Counted from the stretch's first letter, positions 8,494-18,415 are shown. The stretch: 64,000 bases of DNA from Arthrobacter sp. CAU 1506 (GCF_005047635.1 NZ_SUKC01000013.1:19861-83860), one strand, 5' to 3'. Numbers and translations: made by a program. The notes: a model not told the origin generated them from the letters alone.

Positions 8494-9249
8494 TCAGCGC
8501 AGCTCCCACTCCACGGGGTCGGCGTGCTGGGCGGCCAAGAGTTCGTTCACCCGGCTGAAGGGCCGCGATCCGAAGAAGCCGCGGGATGCCGAGAGGGGAC
8601 TGGGGTGCGCGGTCTCGATCCGCGGCACGTGTTCCAGAACCGGGGTCAGTTGCTGGGCTTCGCGGCCCCAGAGCAGGGCCACCAGCGGGCCGCCGCGTTG
8701 CGCCAGGGCGCGCACCGCCAGTTCGGTGATTTGCTCCCACCCCTTGTTCCGGTGCGAGCCGGCCTTGCCTGCTTCAACGGTCAGGCAGCGGTTGAGCAGC
8801 AGCACGCCCTGGTCGCTCCAGGCGCTCAGGTCTCCGTGCTGCGGCGGCCGGAAACCCAGGTCCATCTGCAGTTCCTTGTAGATGTTGGCCAGGCTCCGCG
8901 GCAGCGGCCGGACGTGCCGTTCCACCGCGAACGACAAGCCGATGGAGTGCCCCGGGGTCGGGTAGGGATCCTGGCCGACGATCAGCACCTTGACCTTGGA
9001 CAGCGGCCGCTGGAACGCCCGCAACACGTTCCCCGGTGCCGGCAGCAAGGTCTTGCCGGCGGCGCGCTCGCCGTCCAGATAGGCGGCCAGGTCCCACAGC
9101 ATCGGTTCGGCCGGCGCCAAGACTTCGGCCCATTCAGGGTGGATGACGCCGGCGAGTTCCTGTGGCGCGGCAAACGGATACGGGGCGCCAAAGTCCGCGG
9201 CAGGCGGGCGGGCAGGCAGCGGAAAGAGGGCACCGTCGTCGTAGTTCAC
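8494..9249 (-). CDS. ung: Uracil-DNA glycosylase, family 1
   Basis: Ung removes uracil from DNA as the first step of base excision repair. The 251-residue protein has the family-1 water-activating motif GQDPYP with the catalytic Asp at 94, and the DNA-intercalation loop HPSPLS with the catalytic His at 215. The uracil-binding region [17 protein letters not shown] near 150-166 is also intact. The frame extends upstream to 9387, but the extra residues are unlike the family; the GTG at 9249 ([11 protein letters not shown]) gives the usual length. No strong ribosome site precedes it, which leaves the exact start open. Confidence 0.93.
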   Translation of the reverse strand: MNYDDGALFPLPARPPAADFGAPYPFAAPQELAGVIHPEWAEVLAPAEPMLWDLAAYLDGERAAGKTLLPAPGNVLRAFQRPLSKVKVLIVGQDPYPTPGHSIGLSFAVERHVRPLPRSLANIYKELQMDLGFRPPQHGDLSAWSDQGVLLLNRCLTVEAGKAGSHRNKGWEQITELAVRALAQRGGPLVALLWGREAQQLTPVLEHVPRIETAHPSPLSASRGFFGSRPFSRVNELLAAQHADPVEWELR

Positions 9250-9410
9250 CGTTCTATCTTTGCGGATCTTGCCCGCCGGTCGGCAATCAGGCCTGGCTGA
9301 AGGGGAGCGAGTGGCAGCCGCAGGGGAGTGAATGACAGGCCTGTGATTCGCCCTTATCATGGAGAAGGTATTGATTGCCGCCAGCAAGTACTAGGAAGAG
9401 CAGGTGTGTT

Positions 9411-9719
9411 GTGGCAGGTTCGGCCGAGGCCAGTGCATTTTCACTCGAGGCCGAGGTTGACGACGCCAGCCCGCTGAGCGAACGTGACCAGCGCATGCTG
9501 GCGCTGGAGCGGCAGTGGTGGAAGTACGCCGGCGCCAAGGAACAGGCCATCCGCGAACTGTTCGACATGTCCGCCACGCACTACTACCAGATCCTCAATG
9601 CGCTGATCGACACCGAGGATGCGCTGGCACACGATCCGATGCTGGTGAAGAGATTGCGTAGACTACGTACGTCCCGCCAGCGCGCTCGCACTGCTCGCCG
9701 GCTGGGCAACGACGCCTGA
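9411..9719 (+). CDS. DUF3263 domain-containing protein
   Basis: This small protein of 102 residues has the core LSERDQRMLALERQWWKYAGAKEQAIRELF followed, after a short gap, by YYQILNALID. That pattern is typical of DUF3263, a helix-turn-helix-like family found almost only in actinobacteria. A role in DNA binding is inferred and untested. The GTG at 9411 is chosen over an upstream TTG because AGGAAGAGCAGG precedes it at a suitable distance. The LytR_C gene starts 60 bp downstream on the same strand, a pairing common in actinobacteria, so the two probably share a transcript. The C-terminus is strongly basic. Confidence 0.8.
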   Translation: MAGSAEASAFSLEAEVDDASPLSERDQRMLALERQWWKYAGAKEQAIRELFDMSATHYYQILNALIDTEDALAHDPMLVKRLRRLRTSRQRARTARRLGNDA

Positions 9720-9779
9720 CTCCGGGACCGCCCGGGAGGCCGGTTTCCGATTCGCCACCACCAAGGATGCAGCACCGCG

Positions 9780-10418
9780 ATGACCAAGTACCCACGGGAT
9801 GAGTTCGACCAGGTCCCTGAAACTTCAGACCGCCACGGTGTGCACCGCGCCCGCATGGCGACGCCGAAGTCCAACGGCCTGGGCCTGATCATCCTGGCCG
9901 CTGTGCCGGCGCTGGCGGTCGGAGCCTTGTCCTTCTTCGTGCTGCCGCTGCTGGGAACCGGATCGCCTTCGAGTCCGGTGGCCGGGGCCACCAGCTCTCC
10001 CGCCGCCACAGCCTCGGCCTCGCCGTCGGCAACCGAGCAGACCACCGAAAGCGCAGAACCGGAAGCTTCTGCGGAGCCGACCGAAGAGGCTAGCGACGAG
10101 CCCACCGAAGAAGCCAGCGACGAGCCCACCGAAGAGGCCGCCGCGGTCAACAAGCAGGATCCGGTGATGATCCTCAATGGCGCCGGTGTGTCCGGACTGG
10201 CCGGCACCGTGTCGCAGACCGTGCAGGCAGACGGCTGGACCATCGCCGTGGTGGACAACTGGGGCGGCTCGCCGCTGTCCGGATCGGTGATCTTCTACAA
10301 CCCGGGCCAGGAAGCCAACGCGCAGGCCTTGGGTGAACTGCTCGGCATCACGGACCTGCAGGAAACCAGCAACGTTTCGCAATACGTCACCGTGGCGCTC
10401 GGCCCCGGCTACCAATAA
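9780..10418 (+). CDS. LytR C-terminal domain membrane protein
   Basis: The 212-residue product has a short cytoplasmic N-terminus and one membrane helix at about residues 32-58. A Ser/Thr/Glu-rich spacer with repeats of TEEASDEP (about 100-118) follows. The last ~90 residues form a LytR_C domain (VMILNGAGVSGLAG, SVIFYNPGQEANAQAL). In LytR-CpsA-Psr proteins this domain sits behind a phosphotransferase; here it stands alone on a membrane stalk, so it probably acts outside the cell at the wall. It follows the DUF3263 gene closely. No catalytic motif is visible. Confidence 0.8.
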   Translation: MTKYPRDEFDQVPETSDRHGVHRARMATPKSNGLGLIILAAVPALAVGALSFFVLPLLGTGSPSSPVAGATSSPAATASASPSATEQTTESAEPEASAEPTEEASDEPTEEASDEPTEEAAAVNKQDPVMILNGAGVSGLAGTVSQTVQADGWTIAVVDNWGGSPLSGSVIFYNPGQEANAQALGELLGITDLQETSNVSQYVTVALGPGYQ

Positions 10419-10570
10419 GCTGCCGCACGGAATTTCCGGGATTTCGGTTACGCCTCAATAACATTAAGTGTGCCGCGGCTCACTTTCTGCTCCATGCGTA
10501 GATAGGGTGAGACCACCCTGCCGCTGAACCGTCTGCGGCAGAGGCGGAACTACTGAGTATGGAGAACACT

Positions 10571-10777
10571 ATGGCGCTGGGAACCGTCAAATGGTTCAAT
10601 GCGGAAAAGGGCTACGGCTTTATCACCGTGGACGAAGAAAATTCCGATGTATTTGTCCACTGGTCCGCAATTCAAATGGATGGGTACCGTTCCCTGGATG
10701 AAGGGCAGCGCGTAGAGTTCCAGATCGGCCAGGGCCAAAAGGGTCCGCAGGCAGAAGAAGTCAGGGTCGCTTCTTAG
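10571..10777 (+). CDS. Cold-shock protein (CspA family)
   Basis: The 68-residue protein is a single cold-shock domain. It has both RNA-binding motifs, RNP1-like KGYGFITV and RNP2-like VFVHWSAI. Such proteins bind single-stranded RNA and melt secondary structure. The ATG at 10571 is preferred to the ATG at 10559 because GGAG at 10561-10564 lies at the right distance before it. A long untranslated leader is likely, since about 150 bp separate it from the LytR_C gene. A strong terminator follows at 10796. Confidence 0.9.
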   Translation: MALGTVKWFNAEKGYGFITVDEENSDVFVHWSAIQMDGYRSLDEGQRVEFQIGQGQKGPQAEEVRVAS

Positions 10778-10795
10778 CCAGGACATTAACGACGA

Positions 10796-10830
10796 CGGCG
10801 GTGGAGGCTGGGGTGCCTCCACCGCCTTTT
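10796..10830 (+). terminator. Rho-independent terminator of the cold-shock gene
   Basis: GGCGGTGGAGGC pairs perfectly with the GCCTCCACCGCC arm and is followed directly by TTTT. It lies about 20 bp after the stop codon. Confidence 0.9.
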
Positions 10831-10835
10831 CGGCC

Positions 10836-10912
10836 TGGCTGGCTGTGTAACTTCGCCGGCTGGCCGCGCTGCTTCGCCTGCGCTGGCCTTGTAACTTCGC
10901 CGGGCTGGCTTT
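10836..10912. repeat. Small intergenic duplication
   Basis: GTAACTTCGCCGGCTGGC at about 10847 recurs almost unchanged at about 10891 (period about 44 bp). It lies between two convergent genes and is non-coding. Confidence 0.55.
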
Positions 10913-10918
10913 GATGCG

Positions 10919-10964
10919 AAAAGAGCCGCTGTGCAGCGGATGGGACGCGCTGCGCAGCGGCTTT
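10919..10964 (-). terminator. Terminator hairpin after the TM2 gene
   Basis: On the minus strand GCCGCTGCGCAGCG pairs with CGCTGCACAGCGGC and is followed by TCTTTT. It lies just past the end of the TM2-domain gene. The plus-strand side carries CTTTGATT, so it may act in both directions. Confidence 0.75.
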
Positions 10965-10981
10965 GATTCGTGCGGGGCCCG

Positions 10982-11620
10982 TTACTCCTTCAGCGGCACG
11001 CCACGGGCGTCGCGCTTGAACGGTTCCGCACCCACCAGGATCATGATGCCTTCGATGAAGCCCCACACGGCGCCGACGCCGAAGGTCAGGAACGTGACCA
11101 CGATCTGCAGCACGCCGATGCCGATGTGGCCCAGGTAGAAGCGGTGGACACCCAAGCCGCCGAGCAGGATGCCCAGGAGGCCGCCGACCAAACGGGACTT
11201 CTGCTCCGGGTAGTAATAGCCCGGCGGCGTCCCGTAATACTGCTGCTGGCCGTAGGGCTGGCCCGGCTGGCCGTACTGACCCGGCTGGCCCGGTTGACCC
11301 GGTTGGCCGTACTGACCCGCCTGCCCGTAGGGCTGGCCCGCCTGCGGCGGATACTGCTGGCCGGACGTGCCAAAGGGCGGCCGGTCGGCAGGACCACCGA
11401 ATGGTGGCTGGCCGGGGGCGCCTTGCTGGCCGGCACTGCTAAACGGTGGCTGGCCGGGAGTGCCTTGCTGGTGTCCCGGGGCGCCCGGGGTCGGCTGGCC
11501 AAAGGGCCGGTCGGCGGGACCGCCAAAGGGCGGCTGCCCGATCGGCTTCGTCGGGTTGGTGCCCGTTCCCAATGGTTCGGTGGGGTTGCTGGCGTTCTTC
11601 TCGTCGCCTGATTCAGTCAT
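10982..11620 (-). CDS. TM2 domain-containing membrane protein with Pro/Gly/Gln-rich N-terminus
   Basis: The first ~145 of 212 residues are low-complexity, built from PGQPPFGGPADRP and GQPGQYGQPG-type repeats. The C-terminal part is a TM2 domain of two membrane helices: KSRLVGGLLGILLGGLGVHR, FYLGHIGIGVLQIVV and WGFIEGIMILVG. TM2 proteins are widespread in bacteria with no agreed biochemical role; the DRF-like loop is represented by HRFYLG. The N-terminus resembles the disordered tails of actinobacterial membrane proteins. The gene stands alone, convergent with the cold-shock gene and divergent from groEL. Confidence 0.85.
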   Translation of the reverse strand: MTESGDEKNASNPTEPLGTGTNPTKPIGQPPFGGPADRPFGQPTPGAPGHQQGTPGQPPFSSAGQQGAPGQPPFGGPADRPPFGTSGQQYPPQAGQPYGQAGQYGQPGQPGQPGQYGQPGQPYGQQQYYGTPPGYYYPEQKSRLVGGLLGILLGGLGVHRFYLGHIGIGVLQIVVTFLTFGVGAVWGFIEGIMILVGAEPFKRDARGVPLKE

Positions 11621-11791
11621 GGTGTCTCCGACCTTGCCCGCTGCCGGGCTGCTAGAAGATGGTTTCTCTTACCAGCCAATCTACGCGCGAGGGCCCGGCC
11701 GTATCCATGGGGGTCCACCCTGATTCTTTGTCCCGGGTCGGTCAGGGTTCTTCGCCCTCCGCGAAGCGGACCGATCGGACCGGCCCAACAG

Positions 11792-11818
11792 GTTGCACTC
11801 GACCCCGTCGAGTGCTAA
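11792..11818 (+). promoter_or_regulatory. CIRCE operator 1 upstream of groEL
   Basis: TTGCACTC, nine bases, then GAGTGCTAA: the HrcA operator CIRCE (TTAGCACTC-N9-GAGTGCTAA) with one missing base in the left arm. HrcA represses chaperonin genes until heat shock. Confidence 0.85.
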
Positions 11819-11826
11819 TTATTGAC

Positions 11827-11853
11827 TTAGCACTCTCGCGGTCCGACTGCTAG
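11827..11853 (+). promoter_or_regulatory. CIRCE-like operator 2 upstream of groEL
   Basis: TTAGCACTC, nine bases, GACTGCTAG: a perfect left arm and a right arm with two changes, only 8 bp after the first box. The groEL leader from here to the ATG is about 160 bp. Confidence 0.7.
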
Positions 11854-12008
11854 AAGTCTCCGTGGGGAGTGAAACCCGCCACCTCGGTGAGGTGAGTGGC
11901 GCGGCGTACCGAAACCGCCGTCGTCGTGAGCCGTCCGTCGCGGGCACCGCAGGTGGCCAGCAGCCGTCAAAAGCTGCGTCCAGTGTCTATTGTCCAGAAG
12001 GGACGTAA

Positions 12009-13643
<1,635 letters not shown>

Positions 13644-13663
13644 GCTTCCCGGCCACACACCTC

Positions 13664-13724
13664 GGCCTGCTTAGCAGGCCACGGTTGACGCGAGGCGCGG
13701 TTCCCAGCACGGGAGCCGCGCCTT
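13664..13724 (+). terminator. Two hairpins after groEL
   Basis: GGCCTGC/GCAGGCC forms a short hairpin at 13664-13680. A stronger one, GGCGCGGTTCCC/GGGAGCCGCGCC, lies at 13694-13722 and is followed only by TTG, so termination is likely but lacks a good U-run. Confidence 0.55.
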
Positions 13725-13749
13725 GCGGCGTTAACCCCCGTCCGGTCCA

Positions 13750-13845
13750 GCCCCTGGTCAGTTCAGGCCCTGTCCGCTTCGGGCCCTGTCCGCTTCGGGC
13801 CCTGTCCGCTTCAGGCCCTGTCCGCATCAACCCCTGTCCGCGCGT
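13750..13845. repeat. 16-bp tandem repeat, four to five copies
   Basis: GGCCCTGTCCGCTTC(G/A)G starts at 13766, 13782, 13798 and 13814, an exact 16-bp period, with a decayed fifth copy. It runs up to and slightly into the 3' end of the DUF4031-HD gene, encoding its last few residues. Confidence 0.8.
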
Positions 13846-14750
13846 AGCCAGTCCGCGCCGTGGAGTTGCCAAGCCTCCAGCTCCGCGGAGAGGTTCCGTT
13901 TGGCATGGTCCAGCCACTTCTCCCGCGCTGCAGGAGTCCGGTACAGCGGGTCCAGTTCCAGCAGCCGACGGACGACGGCGGTGCGTCCCGCGGCGAAGTC
14001 GGCGTCGGCTACGTGGGCATAGTCTTGGCGGACGTTGCGGACATAGCTGCGGTACTCTGCCGGTGCTCCGCCGAGGACGGCCAGGTCGGCGTCGCACAGC
14101 AGGGCCCCGGAAGCGTCTAGCGGGCCTGGGGAGTGCTCGGCTGTGAGCAAAACCAGCCGAACCACTTCGGCCGTCTCATCCGGATCGATGCCCGCGGTCG
14201 GCAGCTTGGCGCCGGCCAGCTCCGCGGACTCCTGTTCATCCTGGCCAGCCCGGCCGTTGTAGACCGCGTCGTGGAACCATGCGGCCAGCCACACTGGGCG
14301 CTGCCGGAGCATAGAGTCTGCTGCCGGCGCGAGCTGCCCCAGTGCCTCCAGAACTGCCAGCAGGTGGCCGGGCGCGTGGTAGTGGCGGTGTGGCTCCGCC
14401 CAGCGCTCCAGCAGTTCGCGGCCTAGATCCTCCTGCCCAGGGAGCAACTCGTTCCACCGCCGCAGCAGCACACGGCGCAGTTTTTCGGGGCGTTGCCGTG
14501 CTGGGACCCGCAGGCCGCTGGCCTGCAGCCGGCGCGTGAGTTCGCCCGCACTGACCTCCACGGCTCCCAAATCGACCAGCTCACGGTAGCGGCTGACCGG
14601 CACGTCGTAGTGGTCCCGGTCGAAAGCACGCTCGCGGATCCCGGCGGCCGCTGCGAATTGGTGCAGCTCCGCCAACGAGCGGTCCGAGACGAGGTGCGAG
14701 AAATGCGTACCATGGGCAGGCCAGAGCGGAGGATCGATAAGTATTGCCAC
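13827..14750 (-). CDS. DUF4031-HD domain fusion protein
   Basis: The 307-residue protein joins two parts. Residues 1-90 are DUF4031: MAILIDPPLWPAHGTHFSHL, FDRDHYDVP and VSAGELTRRLQASGLR. Residues ~105-300 are an HD-type metal-dependent hydrolase of the (p)ppGpp-hydrolase-like predicted group, with HYHAPGHLLAVL, WFHDAVY and a later CDADLAVLG. The His and Asp residues needed for metal binding are present. HD domains of this group act on phosphate esters, often nucleotides; the substrate here is unknown. It begins with GTG and is divergent from the RNase HI gene about 50 bp away. Only its extreme C-terminus overlaps the 16-bp repeats. Confidence 0.8.
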   Translation of the reverse strand: MAILIDPPLWPAHGTHFSHLVSDRSLAELHQFAAAAGIRERAFDRDHYDVPVSRYRELVDLGAVEVSAGELTRRLQASGLRVPARQRPEKLRRVLLRRWNELLPGQEDLGRELLERWAEPHRHYHAPGHLLAVLEALGQLAPAADSMLRQRPVWLAAWFHDAVYNGRAGQDEQESAELAGAKLPTAGIDPDETAEVVRLVLLTAEHSPGPLDASGALLCDADLAVLGGAPAEYRSYVRNVRQDYAHVADADFAAGRTAVVRRLLELDPLYRTPAAREKWLDHAKRNLSAELEAWQLHGADWLRADRG

Positions 14751-14801
14751 CTGCCCAGCCTAGGGCCAGGAATGTCTGCCGGATCTGAAAAGATAGAAAT
14801 C

Positions 14802-15806
14802 ATGACTATCACTGCTGCCGCCGATGGCTCCGCACTCGGCAACCCCGGACCGGCCGGCTGGGCTTGGTACATCGACGACTCAGCGTGGGCTGCCGGCGGT
14901 TGGCCGCACGGGACCAATAATCAAGGCGAGCTGATGGCTGTGCTGGACCTGTTCCGGGCCACCGCGCACGTGCCCCAGGAGCACCTGCGGGTGCTGTGCG
15001 ACAGCCAGTACGTGATCAACTGCGTGACTAAATGGATGCCGGGTTGGAAACGGCGGGGCTGGAAGAAGGCCGACGGGAAACCGGTGCTGAATGTCGACTT
15101 GCTCAAGGACATCGACGCCGTGATCAAGGGGCGCAGCTACGAGTTTGAGTGGGTCAAGGGCCACGCTGGACATCCGCTGAACGAAGCTGCCGACGAACGG
15201 GCCCGAGCAGTGGCCCTCGCGTTCCAGAACGGAACCGGGGCACCGGCGGGTCCGGGGTTCCCGAATGGACCGGGCACCCCGGGCAGCGCAGTTCTGGGTG
15301 GTGCGTCGGCCAGCGCCGGCCGAGGCGGAACAAGTCCAGCGGTTCCCCCGGCAGCGGCGTCCCTGCCTGCCCAGAACGGGTCTCGGCCAACCGTGGCAGT
15401 GACGCCCGAACCGGATCTGTTCTCCGAACTGGAGGACTTTGCCGGCGACGGTGAGGCCGAGGAAGCGCCGGAAGAGCTGGTGGTCCGGTTGGAACGGCAA
15501 CTGCTCAGCCCCGCGGTCCGCGCAGACTTTGGCCGGTTGGCTGTGCTGCTGCACCCGGACTTCGCCGAAATTGGTGAGTCCGGCCGGATGTGGACGCGTG
15601 ACGCGATGGTCAGCGAACTGCAGGAAAGCCCTGAGCTAGATGCTTCGCTGGAGGTCTTCGCCGTCGAACGGCTCGGCGAAGACAGCATCCTGTTGACCTA
15701 CCGCAGTGTGCGCCGCGAGGGGTCGGCCCTGCGCAGTTCGCTGTGGCTGCGGGACGGCCAGCAGTGGCGCCTGCGCTTCCACCAAGGCACACCCGAACAG
15801 GGCTGA
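14802..15806 (+). CDS. rnhA: Ribonuclease HI fused to an NTF2-like (DUF4440) domain
   Basis: Residues 1-140 are RNase HI, which cuts the RNA strand of RNA-DNA hybrids. The catalytic carboxylates are D8 (AADGS), E43 (QGEL), D67 (CDSQ) and D131 (AADER), with the flexible-loop His at 121. A low-complexity Gly/Ala/Pro linker covers about 145-215. The last ~110 residues (RLERQLLSPAVRADFGRLAV, LHPDFAEIGESGRMW, WRLRFHQGTP) read as a SnoaL/DUF4440 fold. That domain is not part of classical RNase HI, which is about 150 residues. The ATG at 14802 is chosen because the enzyme core begins there; an ATG at 14772 would add ten residues. Confidence 0.88.
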   Translation: MTITAAADGSALGNPGPAGWAWYIDDSAWAAGGWPHGTNNQGELMAVLDLFRATAHVPQEHLRVLCDSQYVINCVTKWMPGWKRRGWKKADGKPVLNVDLLKDIDAVIKGRSYEFEWVKGHAGHPLNEAADERARAVALAFQNGTGAPAGPGFPNGPGTPGSAVLGGASASAGRGGTSPAVPPAAASLPAQNGSRPTVAVTPEPDLFSELEDFAGDGEAEEAPEELVVRLERQLLSPAVRADFGRLAVLLHPDFAEIGESGRMWTRDAMVSELQESPELDASLEVFAVERLGEDSILLTYRSVRREGSALRSSLWLRDGQQWRLRFHQGTPEQG

Positions 15807-15820
15807 GCGGCCGCGCCCTC

Positions 15821-15848
15821 TCCTGGCCGGACAACGGTCAGGCCAGGA
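15821..15848. terminator. Possible bidirectional hairpin between convergent genes
   Basis: TCCTGGCC and GGCCAGGA form an 8-bp stem around a 12-base loop, between the RNase HI stop and the WXG100 stop, overlapping the latter. There is no U-run, so the role as a terminator is only suggested. Confidence 0.4.
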
Positions 15849-16128
15849 ACATCCTGGCGTTGGCTTCCTCCGCCTGCAGGTACTGCTGTGAGGCGTGGGA
15901 CAGCGCCGCGTTGATGCTGGCCAGGGATTCCTCCACCCTCAGCTGGGTGGCGCGCCAGTCCGTGACGAGCTGTTGGAAGTTCGCTGCAGCAGTACCGGTC
16001 CAGAGCGACTCCAATTCGCGCAGCCCGGATTGCATGGTGTTCACCTCCGCCTGCAGCCGCCCGATGGTGCCCTGGACCGCCATGCTCTTGGCGGCGAGGG
16101 CCTCGCTGTCTACCTGGAATACGGCCAT
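15838..16128 (-). CDS. WXG100 family (ESAT-6-like) protein
   Basis: This 96-residue helical hairpin protein has the turn motif WTG (W-x-G) at residues ~43-45, preceded by MQSGLRELESL and followed by FQQLVTDWRATQ. That matches EsxA-type substrates of type VII secretion. No type VII ATPase, membrane component or partner Esx gene is nearby, so it is an orphan in this window. A C-terminal YxxxD/E secretion signal is not obvious, although YLQAEEANARMFLA contains a related pattern. It lies just downstream of the two-component system on the same strand, with about 115 bp between. Confidence 0.82.
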   Translation of the reverse strand: MAVFQVDSEALAAKSMAVQGTIGRLQAEVNTMQSGLRELESLWTGTAAANFQQLVTDWRATQLRVEESLASINAALSHASQQYLQAEEANARMFLA

Positions 16129-16243
16129 GATGTCCTCCGCTGGTGATGTGTACGGACACCGTTCAGGCTAGGCAGCGCCGGAAGCCGCTGCGAGGCTCCA
16201 TCGGTGGATTGTGGATAACCCGGTTGCGGGGGAGAGCTGTGGA

Positions 16244-17701
16244 TCAGCCGAGGTCGAAGGGCTCGTCCTCGTCCGCGAGCGGTTCGTAGGGGATCCGGAT
16301 GGACATGGTGGCGCCGCCGCCGGGCGTCTGCGTCAGGCGGACCGTGCCGTCGTGCTGGGCCACCAGGGCAGCAACAATGGCCAAGCCCAGGCCCGTCCCG
16401 CCGGTTTCGCGATAGCGGGACGTGTCCGCCCGGTAGAAGCGTTCAAAGACCCGCGCAGCCTCGTCTTCGGAAATTCCGGGACCGTGGTCGCGGATCTCCA
16501 GGACGGAATCCAAGCGGTCATCGATCACGGGTTGCACACCGACGGCAATCTCCAGCGGCGAACCTTCGGGGGTGTAACGCAGCGCGTTGGTGACCAGGTT
16601 AGCCACCACCTGGCGCAGCCGGGCCTCATCGCCGAGGATCGGCGCCGGGCGGGGAGCACCGCCGTCGAGCCCCACCACGGTGATCTCACGGTCCGGTGCG
16701 CTGGCCCGGGCGTCCAAGGCGGCGTCGTTGCCCAGCAGGAGAAGGTCCAGCGGCTTGGCTTCCAGCGGGCGCTGTTCGTCCACCCGGGCCAGCGTCAGCA
16801 GGTCATCCACCAACTGGCCCATGCGCTTGGCTTCGCTTTCGATGCGCCCCATGGCGGCGCCGACGTCTTCCGGGGACTGCAGCGCCCCGTGCCGGTACAG
16901 CTCCGAAAAGCCGCGGATGGTGACCAGTGGCGTGCGGAGCTCGTGCGAGGCGTCCTGGATGAATCGGCGCATCCGCTGTTCGGAGGCGGTGCGGGAGGCG
17001 AACGCCGTCTCGATGTGCGCGAGCATGGCATTCAATGAACTGGCGAGCCGGCCGACCTCGGAGGCGGGGTTGTCCACGTCGACGCGCCGTGAGAGGTCCC
17101 CGGCGGCAATGGCAGCGGCTGTCTTGTCCACCCGACTCAAGGGCTGGAAGGAACGGGTCACCGCCAGCCACGCGATGCCGATGGCCGCAATCGTTGCCGA
17201 GACGCCGATCAGGAGAGTGTTCACCGAAACCTTGTTGAAGGTCTCGTTCACCTCTTTGTAACTCACCGCTACCGCGACCGAACCGGCGCCGTTTTGCAGT
17301 GGCCACACCGACACCCGCCAGCCGTCACTGTCCCGCTCGGTCCCCGGAACGTAGAAACCGTGGCCTTGGAGGTCTGTCGCGTCGTCCGGCGTCAGGGGCG
17401 GCAGGTTTGGGCGGTCGCCGGTGGGGTTGGTGTCCAGGGTGATTTGTCCGACTTGCGACAGTAGAGCGCCGTAATACCGCTCTGAGTAGGACGTCTGGGT
17501 GGGATTGGTTGCCTCGCGGACCAAGAAAGACGAGATGGACTGGCGGTTCTTTATCAAGTCATCGTCGAGTTGCTTCACCAGCGTGTCGTGCAGCAGGGTC
17601 AGGATCAGCACCGAAATGAGGGTAAGGGTGGCCACCATGAGCACACCCATGATCAGGACCAGTTGCGACCGCAGGGATGCCGATCTCCAGCGTTCCACCA
17701 T
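16244..17701 (-). CDS. Sensor histidine kinase (TrcS/MprB-like)
   Basis: The 485-residue membrane kinase has helix 1 at about 13-38, an extracytoplasmic sensor of ~120 residues, helix 2 at about 162-182, a HAMP linker, and a dimerisation domain with the phospho-accepting His253 in DASHELRTPL. The ATPase domain follows (NLVTNALRYTPEG, DHGPGISEDEAARVFERFYR, GGTGLGLAIV). It phosphorylates the regulator encoded just upstream, whose stop codon is three bases from this ATG. The overall build resembles mycobacterial TrcS and MprB. The signal sensed is unknown. The C-terminal tail is acidic. Confidence 0.92.
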   Translation of the reverse strand: MVERWRSASLRSQLVLIMGVLMVATLTLISVLILTLLHDTLVKQLDDDLIKNRQSISSFLVREATNPTQTSYSERYYGALLSQVGQITLDTNPTGDRPNLPPLTPDDATDLQGHGFYVPGTERDSDGWRVSVWPLQNGAGSVAVAVSYKEVNETFNKVSVNTLLIGVSATIAAIGIAWLAVTRSFQPLSRVDKTAAAIAAGDLSRRVDVDNPASEVGRLASSLNAMLAHIETAFASRTASEQRMRRFIQDASHELRTPLVTIRGFSELYRHGALQSPEDVGAAMGRIESEAKRMGQLVDDLLTLARVDEQRPLEAKPLDLLLLGNDAALDARASAPDREITVVGLDGGAPRPAPILGDEARLRQVVANLVTNALRYTPEGSPLEIAVGVQPVIDDRLDSVLEIRDHGPGISEDEAARVFERFYRADTSRYRETGGTGLGLAIVAALVAQHDGTVRLTQTPGGGATMSIRIPYEPLADEDEPFDLG

Positions 17702-17704
17702 TGA

Positions 17705-18415
17705 TCAGCGGCGGTCGGCGGTGCGCAGCAGGTACCCCACGCCGCGCTTGGTGTGGATCAGCGGCGGCGCATCCGGATTCGTATCGATTTTCCGCCGCAG
17801 GTAGGAGATGTAGGACTCGACGATCGAGGCGTCGCCATTGAAGTCGTACTCCCAGACATGGTCCAGGATCTGCGCCTTGGACAGCACTCGGTTCGGGTTC
17901 AGCATCAGGTAGCGCAGCAGCTTGAACTCGGTGGGGGAGAGGTCGATGACTTCGCCGCCGCGGCGGACTTCATGTGCATCGTCGTCGAGCTCCAGGTCAT
18001 CCACCTGGATGACGGCGTCGTCTTCCAGCAACGGGCGGGTGCGGCGGAGCACGGCCCGGATGCGGGCCACCACCTCGTCCAGGCTGAACGGCTTGGTCAC
18101 ATAGTCGTCGCCGCCCACGGTCAGGCCGGTGACCTTGTCCTCGGTTTCGTCCCGGGCGGTCAGGAAGACCACCGGAAAATGGCGGCCGGAGGCCCGGAGC
18201 TTGCGGGTCACGGTGAAGCCGTCCATGTCCGGAAGCATGACATCCAGTACGGCTAAGTCGGGCAAATGTTCTTCGGCGGCGTCCAAGGCCTCGCGGCCAT
18301 TGGCGGCAGCCACTACCTCAAACCCGGCGAACCGCAGCGACGTCGACAGTAGTTCGCGGATGTTCGGCTCGTCGTCGACGACCAGCAGTTTGGCTTCGGG
18401 CTCAAGCTTTTTCAC
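17705..18415 (-). CDS. OmpR-family response regulator (TrcR-like)
   Basis: The receiver domain (residues ~8-122) has the acidic pocket VVDDEPN, the phosphorylation site D58 in AVLDVMLPDMDG, and the switch Lys in YVTKPF. A winged-helix DNA-binding domain follows, with LSPTEFKLLRYLM, ILDHVWEYDFNGDASIVESY and the wing KRGVGYLLR. The frame can be extended to a TTG at 18469, but the GTG at 18415 (VKKLEPEAKLL) gives the normal length. It is the first gene of a two-gene unit with the kinase. Its targets cannot be read from the window; the nearby WXG100 gene is one candidate. Confidence 0.92.
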   Translation of the reverse strand: MKKLEPEAKLLVVDDEPNIRELLSTSLRFAGFEVVAAANGREALDAAEEHLPDLAVLDVMLPDMDGFTVTRKLRASGRHFPVVFLTARDETEDKVTGLTVGGDDYVTKPFSLDEVVARIRAVLRRTRPLLEDDAVIQVDDLELDDDAHEVRRGGEVIDLSPTEFKLLRYLMLNPNRVLSKAQILDHVWEYDFNGDASIVESYISYLRRKIDTNPDAPPLIHTKRGVGYLLRTADRR

